A DNA stretch of 64,000 nucleotides from Deinococcus hopiensis KR-140 (lineage in GTDB: Bacteria; Deinococcota; Deinococci; Deinococcales; Deinococcaceae). Shown piece after piece: positions 48,238 through 58,048 of this stretch. Location: contig NZ_FWWU01000006.1 in NCBI RefSeq assembly GCF_900176165.1, forward strand, positions 372,001 to 436,000. The letters run 5' to 3'. Within the stretch, counting starts at the first letter, position 1. Every line of letters starts with the position of its first letter. A program made the translations under genes and the position numbers. The notes beneath the pieces are model-generated. The model saw only the letters and a program-made list of their open reading frames with translations, made no database searches and was not told the DNA's origin.

Positions 48238-51042
48238 ATGACGGGACATGGAGACATCGCCGCTGGGGATCGGCCCTCCTCCCCGAACGTGCCCATGCGT
48301 GTTCTGGAGCGTGGCGTCTACCGGGGGCCGCACATCTACTCGCTGCGGCCCATGGTGCGCTTCGTGCTGGACCTCGGCACCCTGGAGGCCTGGCCCACCG
48401 ACCGCCTGCCCGGCTTCACGGACGCTCTGCTCACCCTCGTGCCCACCCTGGAGGGGCACGGCTGCTCGTACCAGCAGCCGGGCGGGTTCGTGCGCCGGAT
48501 GCGGGAAGGCACCTGGCTGGGGCACGTGACGGAACACGTCGCTCTGGCGCTGCAGTCCCTCGTGGGCGAGGACACCACGCGGGGCAAGACCCGGAGTGTC
48601 AGGGGCCGCGCGGGCGTCTACACCGTGATGTACATGTACCGCGACGAGGACGCCGCCTTCCTCGCGGGGCTGCTTGCGCTCCGGCTGGTGGATTCGCTGC
48701 TGCCGCCGGAGCTGCGGGGCGTGCAGGGCCTGAATGTCTTGTACGCCGACCCGGGCGAGCCTGCCCTGACCGCCGAGCCGTTCGACCTGCAGGCCGGTCT
48801 GGCCGCCCTCGATCGGCTCGCCCGGCGGACGTCCCTGGGGCCGACCACGGGGGCCATCGTGGCGGCGGCGCGGCGGCGCGGCATCCCCGTCACCCGGCTG
48901 GACGACCACAGCTTCGTTCAGTTCGGGTACGGGCGCAACGCCCGCAGGGTACGCGCCAGCGTCACTGGGCTGACGCCCCACGTCGCGGTCACGGCGGCCG
49001 GGGACAAGGACCTGACCAAACGCCTGCTCGCGGACGTTGGCGTTCCCGTACCGCGCGGCGTGGTCGTGCAGGACGAGGAGGCGGCCATCCGTGAGGTGGC
49101 CCGCCTGCGTGGCCCCGCCGTGATCAAGCCGCTTCACGGCAACCACGGTCGGGGCGTGGGCCTGAATGTGCGGACGCCCGGCGACGTGCGGTCTGCCTTC
49201 GTGCAGGCGGCGCAGTACGGGCGGCAGGTCGTGGTCGAGGAGTTCTTACCGGGCAAGGACCACCGCGTCCTCGTCGTGGGGGGAAGGGTCGTTGCGGTGG
49301 CCGAGCGCGTCCCCGCGCAGGTGACGGGCGACGGCCTGCGCACCGTCCGCACACTGGTCGAGGAGGTCAACGCCGACCCCCGCCGCGGTGGGGGGCACAG
49401 CCGGGTCCTCACCCGCATCCGTCTTGACGCGCACGCCCTGTCGGTGCTGGAGCGGGCGGGACTCGGCGTGGACAGCGTGCCGGGGGCGGGACAGCGGGTC
49501 GCCTTGCGTCAAGGCGCCCACCTTTCCACCGGCGCCACCGCCATTGACCGCACGGATGAGATTCACCCCGAGAACGCGTCTATTGCGCGTACGGCAGCGC
49601 TGGCGCTGGGACTGGATGTGGCGGGCATCGACCTCATCGCCCCCGATATCACGAGGAGTGTGCGCGAGACCGGCGGCGGGGTCATTGAGGTGGATGCCGC
49701 GCCCGGTTTCCGAATCCATCTCCAGCCGTCGAAAGGTCAGCCGCGCGACGTCGGCGGGGCCGTCATGGACCTGCTTTACCCACCGGGCAGCCGCAGCCGC
49801 GTGCCCATCCTCGCCGTCACGGGCACGAACGGCAAGAGCACCACCGCCCGCATGGTCGCGCACGTCCTCACGCACGCCGGGCACACGGTCGGGTTTACCA
49901 ACACCAGCGGCGTGTACGTCGGCAACGAGCGCATTCACGTGGGTGACGCGACCGGACCGAAAAGTGCGCGCATGGTGCTGTCCCACCCCGCCGTCACGGC
50001 CGCCGTGCTCGAAACGGCGCGGGGCGGCCTGTTGCGTGAGGGCCTGGGATTTGACAGTGCGGACGTTGGGGCCGTCCTCAACGTCCGTGAGGACCACCTC
50101 GGTCTGCGCGGCGTGGACACGCTGCGGGACCTGGCGCGGGTCAAGTCACTCGTGGTCCGCGTGGTCTCCAGGCGTGGCCTCAGCGTCCTCAACGCGGACG
50201 ACCCCCTGACCGCCGGTATGCGCCGGGTCGCCCGGGGCCGCCTCGCCCTGTTTTCCGCACGTGGCCTGGAGGGCAACCCCCCGGTGCAGGAGCACATCGC
50301 CGCGGGCGAGCTCGCCGTGGTGTGTGAGCCGGGGGAAAACGGAGACATCATTGTGGTCTACGAGGGGGGCGGCCGCTCCGTACTGATGCCCACCGCTGAC
50401 ATTCCCGCCACACTGGGGGGCCTGGCGCACTTCAATGTCGAGAATGCCCTGGCTGCGACAGCCATGTGCCTGGGCCAGCGGGTCCCCCTGGAGACCATTC
50501 GGGAGGGACTGGGGACGTTTACGTCGTCGTTCGAGCAGAGCCCAGGGCGGCTCAATGTGCACGACGCGCACGGCTTTCGGGTAATTCTCGACTACGCGCA
50601 CAACCCGGACGCCCTGGCCGCCCAGCGGGAACTGCTGCGCCGCATGCGGCGTCCGGGGAGCCGCCTGATCGGGATGGTGAGCGTTCCCGGAGACCGCCGG
50701 GACCAGGACATCCGGCACGTGGGGGCAAGCGCCGCGGCGACCTTCGATGAGATCGTGTTCCGCGAGGGGCCGGACGGGCGTGGCCGTCCCCGGGGCGACG
50801 CGATGCGCCTGATGGCTGAGGGCGCCGTGGCCGCAGGCTTCAGCCCCGAGCACCTTCACTTCGTCCTCGAGGAACGTGACGCCGTAGACGCCACGCTGCG
50901 GCTGGCCCGCCCCGGCGATATTGCCGTCATCATGCCCACGGCTGTGGAGGCGGTGTGGCAACAGATCGTGCGGTACAGGCCGGACGCGACTGCCGCAGAC
51001 ACCACAGGGGAGGACGCCCGGGTGGACGAGGACACAGCGTGA
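48238..51042 (+). CDS. cphA: Cyanophycin synthetase
   Basis: 934 aa. Polymerises Asp and Arg into multi-L-arginyl-poly-L-aspartate using ATP. N-terminal domain (RGPHIYSLRPMVRF, GHVTEHVALALQSLVGEDT), ATP-grasp (AVIKPLHGNHGRGVGLN, EVDAAPGFRIHLQPSKGQPR, acidic metal ligands) and a Mur-ligase-like half (ILAVTGTNGKSTTARMVAHV, VLETARGGLLREGL, ILDYAHNPDAL). Length is slightly above the usual 870-900 because of a C-terminal tail. Start options are ATG 48238 (AAGGA upstream), GTG 48196 and ATG 48295 (which gives the typical MRVLERGVYRGPH). No cyanophycinase is adjacent. Confidence 0.92.
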   Translation: MTGHGDIAAGDRPSSPNVPMRVLERGVYRGPHIYSLRPMVRFVLDLGTLEAWPTDRLPGFTDALLTLVPTLEGHGCSYQQPGGFVRRMREGTWLGHVTEHVALALQSLVGEDTTRGKTRSVRGRAGVYTVMYMYRDEDAAFLAGLLALRLVDSLLPPELRGVQGLNVLYADPGEPALTAEPFDLQAGLAALDRLARRTSLGPTTGAIVAAARRRGIPVTRLDDHSFVQFGYGRNARRVRASVTGLTPHVAVTAAGDKDLTKRLLADVGVPVPRGVVVQDEEAAIREVARLRGPAVIKPLHGNHGRGVGLNVRTPGDVRSAFVQAAQYGRQVVVEEFLPGKDHRVLVVGGRVVAVAERVPAQVTGDGLRTVRTLVEEVNADPRRGGGHSRVLTRIRLDAHALSVLERAGLGVDSVPGAGQRVALRQGAHLSTGATAIDRTDEIHPENASIARTAALALGLDVAGIDLIAPDITRSVRETGGGVIEVDAAPGFRIHLQPSKGQPRDVGGAVMDLLYPPGSRSRVPILAVTGTNGKSTTARMVAHVLTHAGHTVGFTNTSGVYVGNERIHVGDATGPKSARMVLSHPAVTAAVLETARGGLLREGLGFDSADVGAVLNVREDHLGLRGVDTLRDLARVKSLVVRVVSRRGLSVLNADDPLTAGMRRVARGRLALFSARGLEGNPPVQEHIAAGELAVVCEPGENGDIIVVYEGGGRSVLMPTADIPATLGGLAHFNVENALAATAMCLGQRVPLETIREGLGTFTSSFEQSPGRLNVHDAHGFRVILDYAHNPDALAAQRELLRRMRRPGSRLIGMVSVPGDRRDQDIRHVGASAAATFDEIVFREGPDGRGRPRGDAMRLMAEGAVAAGFSPEHLHFVLEERDAVDATLRLARPGDIAVIMPTAVEAVWQQIVRYRPDATAADTTGEDARVDEDTA

Positions 51043-51224
51043 GCGCCGTGAGGAGAAGGGGTGGTGGAGGGGCCGGGTGGGCAGCCCCGCCCCCAGCCGG
51101 AGGGACGCCAGGGGCTCCGCAAACATCGCCACACGCCGGGTGTTGGACGGCGCCGCTGCAGCGGTGGGGGTAGACGGCCATAATTCCGTTGATCCGGTGG
51201 GGCCGTGACCCCCCTGCTGCGGTT

Positions 51225-51290
51225 TCATAAGGAAACCGGGCCAGGCCGTGCAACGCGGCGCAGCAGAGGGGACGGAACGGCTGGTTTGGA
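51225..51290 (-). repeat. Repeat family A, fragment (copy 10)
   Basis: CATAAGGAAACCGGGCCAGG, CCGTGCAACGCGGCGCAGCA, GAGGGGACGGAACGG keep the ends and core of an inverted family A copy but lack the CGGTGACACAG and TGGAATCACC blocks. Sits between the 3' ends of cphA and the secreted unknown gene. Confidence 0.55.
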
Positions 51291-51297
51291 AGCCGGA

Positions 51298-51858
51298 TCA
51301 GCCCATGTCGCAGTAGTCGATCTCCTCCAGCGCCTCCTGAAAGCCCTGCGGCGCGAAGTCGTACGTACCTGCCACCGTCTGCGCGTTCAGCGCGGCCTTG
51401 CTCACGGCAATGAGGCGCACTGCCACGCGCGTTCCCCCGTACAGGGCGCTGTACATCTTCGCGGCCACCGCGTCGTCGAGGCGCAGCGCGCCCGTCTGCA
51501 CCGGATCGTAGCCGATGGGCTGCACCGCAGAGCGCAGCACCGCGCTGCCCACCTGCACTTCAGCGCGGTACAGCGCGCCGATCCGTTTGCGCAATGTAAA
51601 GGCGTTCTCCTGCGGCAATGCCGGAACGGGCGTCGTCACGTACATCATCATCTCGCCGTCCGGCAGGCACTTCATCACCAGGGTGGACGCGCCCCCGTCC
51701 GAGCGGAGCATCAGCGCACTCTGGTTTTGCCCGGTGTGCGGATCGCGGTTGACCCAGTACGACGTGCCGGTGCCGGAGATACGCGACGAACCCGGTTGTG
51801 CCAGGGCGGCCCCCAGGGCGAGAGTGGCGATCACGCAGGCGGAGATCAAGCGGAGCAT
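51298..51858 (-). CDS. Secreted unknown protein, 186 aa
   Basis: ATG 51858 opens a signal peptide, MLRLISACVIATLALGAALA, cleaved before QPGSSR. The mature part is beta-rich (GTGTSYWVNRDPHTGQNQSA, LVMKCLPDGEMMMYVTTPVP, AEVQVGSAVLRSAVQPIGYD) and ends DYCDMG; two Cys may form a disulphide. An in-frame extension upstream is rejected because it precedes the signal peptide. No family recognised. Divergent from the DUF1175/A2M operon. Confidence 0.8.
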   Translation of the reverse strand: MLRLISACVIATLALGAALAQPGSSRISGTGTSYWVNRDPHTGQNQSALMLRSDGGASTLVMKCLPDGEMMMYVTTPVPALPQENAFTLRKRIGALYRAEVQVGSAVLRSAVQPIGYDPVQTGALRLDDAVAAKMYSALYGGTRVAVRLIAVSKAALNAQTVAGTYDFAPQGFQEALEEIDYCDMG

Positions 51859-52156
51859 CCCGCCGAGTTTAACCGCCGTTTCGCCCTGTTGGGGACGGAC
51901 AAGGCGAACCGCACACCTCTCTGCGGAAGCGTGTTGTGCAGTTGGGCCAAGACGGCCACGCGCCGCTGGTTCGTGTGGCTGACCACGGGGCAACGGTGTG
52001 GCCAGGCCGCACCGCTGCCCCGCCTCCGCCCCCTTGTTCCGCTGCCGCTGCTCGCGTCTACCGCCGGAACCTGCCTCCTGGTGGTCCTGACCCTGGGCGG
52101 CACCCGGGACAATGCAAGGCTCGGCAGCGGCCGCTCAAGGATCACCGGAAAGCGAA

Positions 52157-52185
52157 TTCACCCGCATGCTCTGCGCCGATACACT
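52157..52185 (+). promoter_or_regulatory. Promoter of the DUF1175-A2M operon
   Basis: TTCACC (-35), 17-bp spacer, TACACT (-10). The start codon at 52194 is 8 nt beyond the -10 box, so the mRNA would be leaderless or nearly so. Confidence 0.6.
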
Positions 52186-52193
52186 GGAGCCCG

Positions 52194-52916
52194 ATGTCTG
52201 CCCTTCGCCCCCTCGCGCTGGCCGCACTGCTGCTGGGCGGTTTTGCATGGAGTGGTCCGGGACCCAGCGCGGCAGACGCCGACGGTGACGGCTACCCCGA
52301 CGTCCTGGAACTCGTTGGAACGGACCGGGCGGCCTTTGCAGACTGGTTTGCCAGCGTCGCGGAGAGCCAGTACTACGGCATATCGGCGGATTGGAAGCGG
52401 GAGGATCAGGACTGCGCTGGGCTGGTGCGGTACGCCTTTGTCAACGCGTTGGCGAGGCACGACTCGGCGTGGTGGGCCAAGTTCAAGTTTTTGCCGCGTC
52501 CCCGCTTCGCCGAGGTGCGCGGGCTGACGTACCCGGCCCCCCTGGTGTCTCGCTCGGTCTTCCGGGTGGGCCCAGGACCTTACCGGATGGACGATGTGGA
52601 GACGGGCCGGCTGGTCGGGCGGACCTCCGCCCGTTTTCTGGCAAACCGCTCGGCGGCCCTCATCTCCCGCGATCCCGCGCAGGCGCAGCGCGGTGACCTG
52701 CTGTTTTTCCTGCGGCCCGGGCTGGGGGCCTACCACAGCATGGTCTATCTGGGCGGCGGGCGGGTGGTGTACCACACCGGCGCCCTGCCGGAGGAGGGCG
52801 GAGAAGTCCGCCTGGTTACCCTCGCCACCCTGATGCGTCATCCCGATGCCGCCTTTCATCCCACACCGCGCAATCCGAATTTCCTGGGCGTGTACCGCTG
52901 GCAGATTCTGCGGTAA
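52194..52916 (+). CDS. DUF1175 family protein (YfaT-like), NlpC/P60-like
   Basis: 240 aa with signal peptide MSALRPLALAALLLGGFAWS. A short calcium-loop-like DADGDGYPDVLEL motif follows. The core shows the NlpC/P60-type Cys (DCAGLVRYAFVNAL) and His (GAYHSMVYLGGGRVVYHTG) with the linking strand QRGDLLFFLRPG. DUF1175 is the YfaT family, which accompanies alpha-2-macroglobulin genes, as here. Likely an envelope hydrolase; the substrate is unknown. First gene of the operon, 29 bp before the A2M start. Confidence 0.88.
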   Translation: MSALRPLALAALLLGGFAWSGPGPSAADADGDGYPDVLELVGTDRAAFADWFASVAESQYYGISADWKREDQDCAGLVRYAFVNALARHDSAWWAKFKFLPRPRFAEVRGLTYPAPLVSRSVFRVGPGPYRMDDVETGRLVGRTSARFLANRSAALISRDPAQAQRGDLLFFLRPGLGAYHSMVYLGGGRVVYHTGALPEEGGEVRLVTLATLMRHPDAAFHPTPRNPNFLGVYRWQILR

Positions 52917-52945
52917 TTCACTTTTCAGGGATGTACGCTGAAGGC

Positions 52946-55900
52946 ATGCGATTCCTGGCCCGCAGCGCCCTGCTGACTGCTCTGCTCACCGTGGGTTTTG
53001 CGCCCGCCCAGACCGGCGTCAGCCTGTACGGGGGCGTATTTCAGCCGGACCAGAAAGTTCGCGTTGGGGTGGAGGCCCCAGCCCACACCGCGCTGCGCCT
53101 GGAACGCGTCGCCGATCCCCTGACAGTGTTCCGCGCGGCCCCCGATCCGCACCAGCCGGGCCTGCCGCCAGGCACCCGGACCACGCTGGTCCGTACCCTT
53201 CGCACAGGCCAGGGAAGCTCGAACGACCTCGACCTCGGCCGGCTCTCGCCGGGGCTCTACGTGCTGCGGGCGGGAAAGGTGGGCAGCTTTGTCCTCGTGA
53301 GCGGCCTCGGGCTGGTGGTCAAGCGTGACGCGGGCACCGCGCTGGTGTACGCCGCTGACCGTGAGAGCGGGGCCACCCGGCGGGCGCGGGTGTGGCGGCT
53401 GGGCAGGGGCGGGGTGAGCTCCGTGCAGGCGGACGCCAACGGAATGGCGAAGTTCAGCGCAGCGGCGGGTGAGGGCGAGTTCTTCCTCGCGCGCGTTGGC
53501 AACGCCTGGGCGATCTCGGGCGCGAACTGGAACAGCTACGCCACGCCCGCCGTGAAGGGCTTCGTGTATACGGACCGCCCGGTGTACCGCCCCGGGCAGC
53601 ACGTGGACTTCAAGGGCGCCCTACGCCGAGGGCACGACCTGCGGCCCCTGGCGGGCAAGAGCGTACGGGTCACGGTCTTCTCGCCTTTCGACGAGAGCCT
53701 GTTTCAGAAGACGCTGACCACCAATGCCTACGGTTCCTTCAGCGCGGGACTGGACCTGCCCGAGGGCGCCCGGCTAGGCGAGTACCGCTTTGAAGTGCGG
53801 ACCCTGGGAGCCAGCCAGGGCGACAGCGGGCCCGACGTGGGCGGCACCTTCGCCGTGGAGGCGTACCAGAAACCCGAGTACGCCGTGACCGTCACGCCGT
53901 CCGTGCCCAGCGCTGTGCAGGGCGACAAGGTGAGCGTCCACCTCAGCGCCCGCTACCTGTTCGGCGGCGGTGTCGGCGGCGCGCGCGTGACCTATAACGT
54001 GACCCGCGCGCCGTACTACGCGCCCGGCTTCGAGGATGAGGATGAGACCGCTTCTGGCGACGAAGGCCCCGATTACGGCTCGGACCTCGTGGTGCGGGAC
54101 GAGACGCGGCTGAACGCGAAGGGTGAACTGGACCTCACGCTGCCGCTGGAGCGCGACGAGGCGGGGCGCCCGCAAAGCTACCGCGTTGAGGCGGAAGTGA
54201 CGGATGAGGCGGGCCACCCGGTGAGCGGTTTCGGACGCGTCACCGCCTTTCCTGCCAGCGTGAATGTGGAGGCGCGCACCGACGGGTACGTGTACGGCGC
54301 GGGCAAACCCGTCCGGGTCACGCTGGACACCCGCGACCTGAAGGGCCAGGGACAGGCGGCCCCTGTGACGCTGGACCTCGTGCGCCAGGACTGGGTGAAG
54401 GTGAAGGGCGAGTACACCCTGCGCGAGACGCGGGTGGCCCGCAAGACGGTGCGGACGGGCGCCAGTGGCCTGGGCACCGCCACCCTTACCGCCGCGCATG
54501 GAGGCGGCTACCTCGTGCGCGCCACCGTGCGCGACGGGCGGTCGCGGACCTCCACCGACGAGGACTTCGCGTGGGTCCTGAAGCCTGGCGAGGACTGGGG
54601 CTGGAACTACCGCGACATGACGGTGCGGCCCGACAAGCGTTCCTACGCGCCGGGCGACGCGGCCACCGTCCTGATCGGCAACCCGCATCCCGGCGCGCCC
54701 GTGCTCGTGACGCTGGAGGGCGACCGCCTGCGCCGCTCGGCAGTTTTGCGGGGAAAGGGGGCGGCGCTGACCTACACCTTCCGCGTCACGCCCGATATGG
54801 GCAGGGACGTGTTTGTGGGGGCAGCGGCGCTGGGAGACGGCAACTTCTACGCCAATGTGGCCCGGGTCCGGGTGCCCGTGAAGAACGCCGAGCTCAGCGT
54901 GAAGGTCACCCCCGCCAAAGCGCAATACCGCCCCGGCGATACCGGGCAACTCACCGTGCAGGTGCGCGACACTTCGGGCAAGGGCGTTCCGGCGGAAGTC
55001 AGCCTGGGCGTGGTGGACCAGGCCATCTACCTGGTGCAGGCCGACACCAGCCCACCGCTGCTGAAGGTCTTTCAGGCCCCGCGCGACAATGCCGTGGGCA
55101 CCCAGGCCAGCACCGACTTCTACTTCGAGACTGGCCGCCTCGCCGCCCCCGCCCCGGCCATGAGCGAGGCCGCCTTCGCGCAGGCCAAGGACCGCGCCGC
55201 CGCCCAGACGGACGCACCCCGGCAGAATTTCCGCGACACGGTCTTGTGGGTGCCCCACCTCGTGACCGGACCGGACGGCCGGGCCACCCTCAGCGTGCGC
55301 TTTCCCGACAACCTCACGACCTGGGTGGCGACGGCCCGCGCGCAGACGGTCTCCCCGCGCTTTGGGCAGGCCACGGCCACCACGATGACGACGAAGGACG
55401 TCATCGCCCGCCTGAGCGTGCCGCCGTTCCTCGTGCGGGGCGACACGGCCACCCTCACGGGCGTGGTGAACAACACGTTGGGACAGGCGGTCAGCGGCAC
55501 GGTGAGCGCGCAGGTCTCCGGCCTCACGCCGCTGGGAGCAGCGGTGTTCGGAGCGGCGGGCGTGGCCGTCGAGGTGGGGGCCGGCAACCGGGCGCAGCAG
55601 GACCTCCCCGTGCGGGCGGACCGCGTGGGCAACGCCAGCCTGACCTTCGGTGTGCGGACCGGAGGTGCGCAAGACAGCCTCAAGCTCCCCTTGCCCATCA
55701 AGGCGCGGGGCTACGACACCACCGTGACTGCCGTGGGGGGCGCGGGCCAGCCCGTGACCCTGAAGGTGCCCGCCGAGGCCAACCTGGGGGCGGCGCGGTT
55801 GCGGGTATTTGTCACGCCTTCCTTGCTCGGCAGCGTGGCGCCAGCGCTGGAATACCTCATCGGCTACCCCTATGGCTGCACCGAGCAGACCATGAGCCGC

Positions 55901-57334
55901 TTCCTGCCCGCCCTCCTCGCCCGGCAGGCACTGGGTCCCGGGGTGCTGCCCGCCGAGACGCGCGCCGAGTTGCCGCGCATCACCGAACTGGGCCTCGCAC
56001 GGCTGTACAACTTCCAGCACGAGGACGGCGGCTGGGGTTTCTGGCAGTACGACGGCTCCACGTTGGAGATGACCGCTTACGTGACCGAAGGCCTGATGCG
56101 CGCCAAGGCCCTCGGCGTGCGGGTGGACAATGAGGCGCTGGACCGCGCCCTGGGCTACCTCGCCGCCACCGTGAAGGGCACAGCTGAGCCCCAGGGCTCC
56201 CGCGCCGCCGCCTTCCGCACGCTGGCCGACGCCGGACGGGCGAACGTGGCGGACCTCAGCGCCTTTGCCCGCCGCACCGAACTCGGCCCCTACGCGCTGG
56301 CGAACGCGGCCCTGGCCCTCAGCCGCGCCGGACAGAAGCAGGCCGCGCAGGACGTGCTGGACCGCCTCAAGGCCAAACGAACGGGCAGCGGGGGCGCAGG
56401 CTTCGTCCACTGGACGGCCCCCAGGCGGAACGCCTGGCGGTGGTACTGGGAGGACAACGACATCCAGACCACAGCGGCGGCCCTGGAAGCCCTCGCGCGG
56501 CTGGAGCCGAAGAGCCCACTCATTCCCAGCGTGAGCCAGTGGCTGCTGCGAAGCCGCCAGGGCCCGCGCTGGGTGAGCACCCAGGACACGGCGCAGGTCA
56601 TCATCGCGGCGCTGGCGCTCAAGCCGCAGGGGAATGCCGCTGAGAAGGCGCAGACGGACATCCGGCTGGGCGGCCAGAGCGTCGGCCAGGTGATGGGCGC
56701 AGGCGCCCTCACGCTGCAAGGCCCGCAACTCTCAGCGCTGGCGCGCGGAGCGAACACGCTGGAGGTTCTTGGCGCGGCGGGCACGTCCTTTTCCGCCGAA
56801 CTCAACGTCGCCCGTGAGGTGCGGAGACTCTCGGGCGAGAGCGGACGCGGCTTTGCCCTGACCCGCACCTACGAGAAGCTCGAGCCCGTTTGGAACGACA
56901 AGCAGAAGCGCTACACCTTCAGGCGGGCGCCGCTGCTGCGGGGTGGGAAGCTCCAACCCGTGACGGTGGGCGAGCTCGTCCTGGTCACGCTGACGGTGAC
57001 GCCGAAGGAGGGGGAGGCGCGTTACCTGCTGGTGAGCGATCCCGTCCCTGCCGGAATGCGGGCGCTGGACGACCGCTCGCTGCTCAATCCCCAGGTGGAC
57101 GAGGAGGACGGAGACGGGTGGAACTACTGGTACGCGGGGCGCGACCTGCTCGACGACCGGGTGGACCTCTACGCCGATTACCTGAACGGCCCGCAGCGCC
57201 TTACCTACGCCCTTCGTGCCCAAGTGCCGGGCACCTTCACGGCCCTGCCCACCCACGCCTTCTTGATGTATGACCCCGAGGTGGAAGGCTACGGCCCCGC
57301 CGCCAGCCTGACCGTGCGGGCGCGGGGGCAGTGA
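52946..57334 (+). CDS. Alpha-2-macroglobulin family protease trap (YfaS-like)
   Basis: 1462 aa. Signal peptide MRFLARSALLTALLTVGFAP; no lipobox Cys, so probably soluble periplasmic or cell-wall located. MG2-type motif FVYTDRPVYRPGQHVDFKG near residue 200, further MG domains, the MG10-type block DTVLWVPHLVTGPDGRATLS, and the thioester motif GCTEQ with Cys at about residue 978. The TED helices follow (YNFQHEDGGWGFWQYDGS) and then a C-terminal receptor-like domain. Such proteins trap host or foreign proteases that cut their bait region. ATG 52946 lies 6 nt after TACGCT, so it can also be transcribed leaderless; ATG 52931 is less likely. Overlaps the next gene by 4 nt. Confidence 0.95.
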   Translation: MRFLARSALLTALLTVGFAPAQTGVSLYGGVFQPDQKVRVGVEAPAHTALRLERVADPLTVFRAAPDPHQPGLPPGTRTTLVRTLRTGQGSSNDLDLGRLSPGLYVLRAGKVGSFVLVSGLGLVVKRDAGTALVYAADRESGATRRARVWRLGRGGVSSVQADANGMAKFSAAAGEGEFFLARVGNAWAISGANWNSYATPAVKGFVYTDRPVYRPGQHVDFKGALRRGHDLRPLAGKSVRVTVFSPFDESLFQKTLTTNAYGSFSAGLDLPEGARLGEYRFEVRTLGASQGDSGPDVGGTFAVEAYQKPEYAVTVTPSVPSAVQGDKVSVHLSARYLFGGGVGGARVTYNVTRAPYYAPGFEDEDETASGDEGPDYGSDLVVRDETRLNAKGELDLTLPLERDEAGRPQSYRVEAEVTDEAGHPVSGFGRVTAFPASVNVEARTDGYVYGAGKPVRVTLDTRDLKGQGQAAPVTLDLVRQDWVKVKGEYTLRETRVARKTVRTGASGLGTATLTAAHGGGYLVRATVRDGRSRTSTDEDFAWVLKPGEDWGWNYRDMTVRPDKRSYAPGDAATVLIGNPHPGAPVLVTLEGDRLRRSAVLRGKGAALTYTFRVTPDMGRDVFVGAAALGDGNFYANVARVRVPVKNAELSVKVTPAKAQYRPGDTGQLTVQVRDTSGKGVPAEVSLGVVDQAIYLVQADTSPPLLKVFQAPRDNAVGTQASTDFYFETGRLAAPAPAMSEAAFAQAKDRAAAQTDAPRQNFRDTVLWVPHLVTGPDGRATLSVRFPDNLTTWVATARAQTVSPRFGQATATTMTTKDVIARLSVPPFLVRGDTATLTGVVNNTLGQAVSGTVSAQVSGLTPLGAAVFGAAGVAVEVGAGNRAQQDLPVRADRVGNASLTFGVRTGGAQDSLKLPLPIKARGYDTTVTAVGGAGQPVTLKVPAEANLGAARLRVFVTPSLLGSVAPALEYLIGYPYGCTEQTMSRFLPALLARQALGPGVLPAETRAELPRITELGLARLYNFQHEDGGWGFWQYDGSTLEMTAYVTEGLMRAKALGVRVDNEALDRALGYLAATVKGTAEPQGSRAAAFRTLADAGRANVADLSAFARRTELGPYALANAALALSRAGQKQAAQDVLDRLKAKRTGSGGAGFVHWTAPRRNAWRWYWEDNDIQTTAAALEALARLEPKSPLIPSVSQWLLRSRQGPRWVSTQDTAQVIIAALALKPQGNAAEKAQTDIRLGGQSVGQVMGAGALTLQGPQLSALARGANTLEVLGAAGTSFSAELNVAREVRRLSGESGRGFALTRTYEKLEPVWNDKQKRYTFRRAPLLRGGKLQPVTVGELVLVTLTVTPKEGEARYLLVSDPVPAGMRALDDRSLLNPQVDEEDGDGWNYWYAGRDLLDDRVDLYADYLNGPQRLTYALRAQVPGTFTALPTHAFLMYDPEVEGYGPAASLTVRARGQ

Positions 57335-57921
57335 GGCCGGGGTGGGTGAGGCCTGGCCTGGCGCTGCTCGCCCTGCTGCCGGGGGCAGCAGGGGCGGCCC
57401 ACCTGACGGTCCAGATAACAGACCCGGGTGACCGCGCCCACCTCAGGTCTGTCCAGGCGGCGTGGCGCAGCGCCGAGCGCGACTTGCGCGCCCTGGGCCT
57501 CCACGTGCCCGACGTGACGCTGGTATCGGTTTCCAGCGCTGCCGAATTTGCGCGGCAGACGGGCGAGCCGTGGTTCGTGGCGGCCACGACGCGGGGCCAC
57601 ACCATTCGGACCCAGCGCCTCGGCGCCCTCGCCGCGCGCGGAACGCTGCCCCTCACCGTTCGGCACGAAGCCTTTCATACGGCGCAGCCAGCCAGCCTTC
57701 CGCGCTGGCTGGCGGAGGGCCTGGCGCGCCTCTTCAGCGGTGAGGCGGCGCTGGACCCCGGGGGAGCGACGGGCCTGGAAGTCCTGACGGACGAACGACT
57801 GGGGCAGCGTCTGGCGGCTCGGCAGGCCGGGGACCTCCTCCCCGCCTACCGCGAGGCCACCCGGCGGGCACGGGAGCGGGTCCGGGCGCAGGGCTGGGCG
57901 CGCGCGCTGGGGGTGAAGTAG
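57331..57921 (+). CDS. Secreted HExxH metalloprotease-like protein
   Basis: 196 aa. GTG start overlaps the A2M stop (GTGA), so it is translationally coupled. Signal peptide MRPGWVRPGLALLALLPGAA. H112-E113-A-F-H116 is an HExxH zinc motif, followed by PRWLAEGLARLFSGE, the WLxEGxA pattern of peptidase-MA-like gluzincins that supplies the third ligand. Small and single-domain. Co-expression with A2M suggests it processes or activates envelope proteins, or the trap itself. Confidence 0.8.
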   Translation: MRPGWVRPGLALLALLPGAAGAAHLTVQITDPGDRAHLRSVQAAWRSAERDLRALGLHVPDVTLVSVSSAAEFARQTGEPWFVAATTRGHTIRTQRLGALAARGTLPLTVRHEAFHTAQPASLPRWLAEGLARLFSGEAALDPGGATGLEVLTDERLGQRLAARQAGDLLPAYREATRRARERVRAQGWARALGVK

Positions 57922-58048
57922 AGGTTTCCCAGCATTGACGCCCTGCGCGGTTCTCGGCGTCGTGTACGGCTCTCCTTCATCCCCTGCCCAGGCCCAAACC
58001 TGCCTCTTCAGCGTGACGAGCGGTTCGGGCTGCACCTGCACCACAGCC

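Noticed and set aside
49246..50097. Open frame antisense to cphA, with others at 48142-49146 and 50146-51228
   Set aside because: Shadow frames of the cyanophycin synthetase; no motif or ribosome-binding site.
53774..56728. A 984-codon open frame antisense to the A2M gene
   Set aside because: It lacks family motifs and mirrors the codon structure of a strongly supported sense gene; long antisense frames are common at high GC.
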